Source of the DNA: Knoellia locipacati
GTDB lineage: Bacteria; Actinomycetota; Actinomycetes; Actinomycetales; Dermatophilaceae
Assembly: GCF_007992835.1 (NCBI RefSeq)
Contig: NZ_BKBA01000003.1
Location: 310,001-374,000 of the forward strand
Length of the DNA: 64,000 nt
Reading direction: 5' to 3'
Shown here: in pieces, positions 63,536 to 64,000 of the stretch
How positions within the stretch are numbered: position 1 is the stretch's first letter
How the letters are laid out: every line of letters begins with the position of its first letter
Translations under genes and position numbers: made by a program
Notes under the pieces: generated by a model
Seen by the model: the letters and a program-made list of their open reading frames with translations, nothing else
Databases searched by the model: none
Told to the model about the DNA's origin: nothing

Positions 63536-64000
63536 TCAATTCTCACCCACGAGCGGGAGGAGGCGGACCACGTCACCCTCGCTCACGCCCGTGGTCGCCG
63601 CGTCGACCACGGCCAGGTGGGTCGCCTCGGCCAGGGCGCCGAGCATGTGCGAGCCCTGACCACCCGAGGGGCGCACCCGACCGCCCTCGAGCACAACCCG
63701 GGTGAACTCGACCTTGCCGGGCACGGACGACCAGCCCTGCGACGCCACGGCCTCGGTCGTCGCGGCCTCGGGTGGCAGGCCGGCGAGGGCGCGCAGCACG
63801 GGCAGCACGAACACGTGGAACGAGACGTAGGAGCTCACCGGGTTGCCCGGCAGGGTGACGATCGGGGTCCGCCGCTCCCCCACGACACCCGCCCCCTGCG
63901 GCATGCCGGGCCGCATGGCGACCTTGCTGAACTCGACCTCACCCGAGGCCGTGAGCACCTCCTTGACCGTGTCGTAGGCACCCATCGACACGCCGCCGGT
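63536..64000 (-). CDS. glp: MoeA-family protein (gephyrin-like, Glp candidate), C-terminal part
   Basis: Only the last 154 codons are visible; the gene continues beyond the right edge. [16 protein letters not shown], the [12 protein letters not shown] loop and [18 protein letters not shown] identify domains III and IV of MoeA, which inserts molybdate into molybdopterin. Context (moaC, moaB, rimJ, GlpR-like) makes it the best candidate for Glp, the MoeA homologue that in Corynebacterium binds FtsZ and Wag31 instead of, or in addition to, acting in cofactor synthesis. Which role holds here cannot be decided from this fragment. Confidence 0.85.
   Translation of the reverse strand, partial: TGGVSMGAYDTVKEVLTASGEVEFSKVAMRPGMPQGAGVVGERRTPIVTLPGNPVSSYVSFHVFVLPVLRALAGLPPEAATTEAVASQGWSSVPGKVEFTRVVLEGGRVRPSGGQGSHMLGALAEATHLAVVDAATTGVSEGDVVRLLPLVGEN

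Overview
The window is a GC-rich (about 70% G+C by eye) chromosomal segment of an actinomycete. The evidence is many GTG and some TTG starts, chains of 1-4 base stop/start overlaps, a menaquinone-type sdhCAB set, an RpfB resuscitation factor, a GT39 protein mannosyltransferase beside rsmI, and a gene order that from memory parallels the Mycobacterium tuberculosis Rv1002-Rv1026 region (rsmI/pmt, metG, tatD, rpfB, ksgA, ispE, glmU, prs, tRNA-Gln, TetR, mfd, mazG, eno, ftsB, DUF501, ppx). Gene content and style suggest a Micrococcales member near Intrasporangiaceae/Dermatophilaceae; this placement is inference. No phage, insertion sequence, CRISPR array, plasmid origin or rRNA gene was seen. Coding density is high and no gene-free stretch exceeds 300 bases.

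Layout. 1-5.3 kb: end of an SGNH hydrolase, a Bax inhibitor protein, a tRNA-Leu(UAA), a PadR/HAAS-membrane protein pair, a TetR regulator and Ppx/GppA. 5.2-16.1 kb, minus strand: DUF501, ftsB, eno, then psuG-psuK (pseudouridine catabolism), two paralogous secreted or membrane-anchored proteins, mazG, a SurA-like lipoprotein and mfd. 16.1-22.2 kb: pth, rplY, an EamA exporter facing a CGNR regulator, prs and glmU. 22.3-27.8 kb: a frameshifted MFS gene facing a LysR gene, a DHFR-fold protein, tRNA-Gln, TetR, a glyoxalase-fold protein, and tam facing its MarR-type regulator across a perfect 18-bp operator. 27.9-37 kb: ABC-F, ispE, an epimerase, ksgA, rpfB, tatD, metG. 37-43 kb: a NarL-type two-component system, a membrane protein, a siderophore-interacting protein, DUF4126 and CPBP proteins. 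43.1-46.7 kb: sdhCAB. 46.8-60.7 kb: aldo/keto reductase, secreted beta-helix protein, DksA-like protein, rsmI, pmt, a very large RecB-nuclease/helicase fusion, YihY, small proteins, SDR, tRNA-Ala and an AI-2E permease. 60.7-64 kb, minus strand: a MoeA-family gene (glp), moaC, moaB, rimJ and a membrane protein in the order of the corynebacterial Glp/GlpR cell-division locus.

The most unusual signal is not a gene. The octamer GTATGCCG occurs 54 times by hand count (about 2 expected from base composition), in both orientations about equally, roughly every 1.2 kb, in genes and between them, enriched between genes and present in both arms of at least one terminator hairpin. This is the profile of a DNA uptake-type or other genome-wide recognition sequence. 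In addition there are at least two dispersed families of palindromic intergenic repeats (a 44-bp hairpin with three copies, and a composite palindrome-hairpin element with two copies) and several long single palindromes at gene 3' ends.

All statements come from reading the sequence and from remembered family knowledge; no search or folding program was run.
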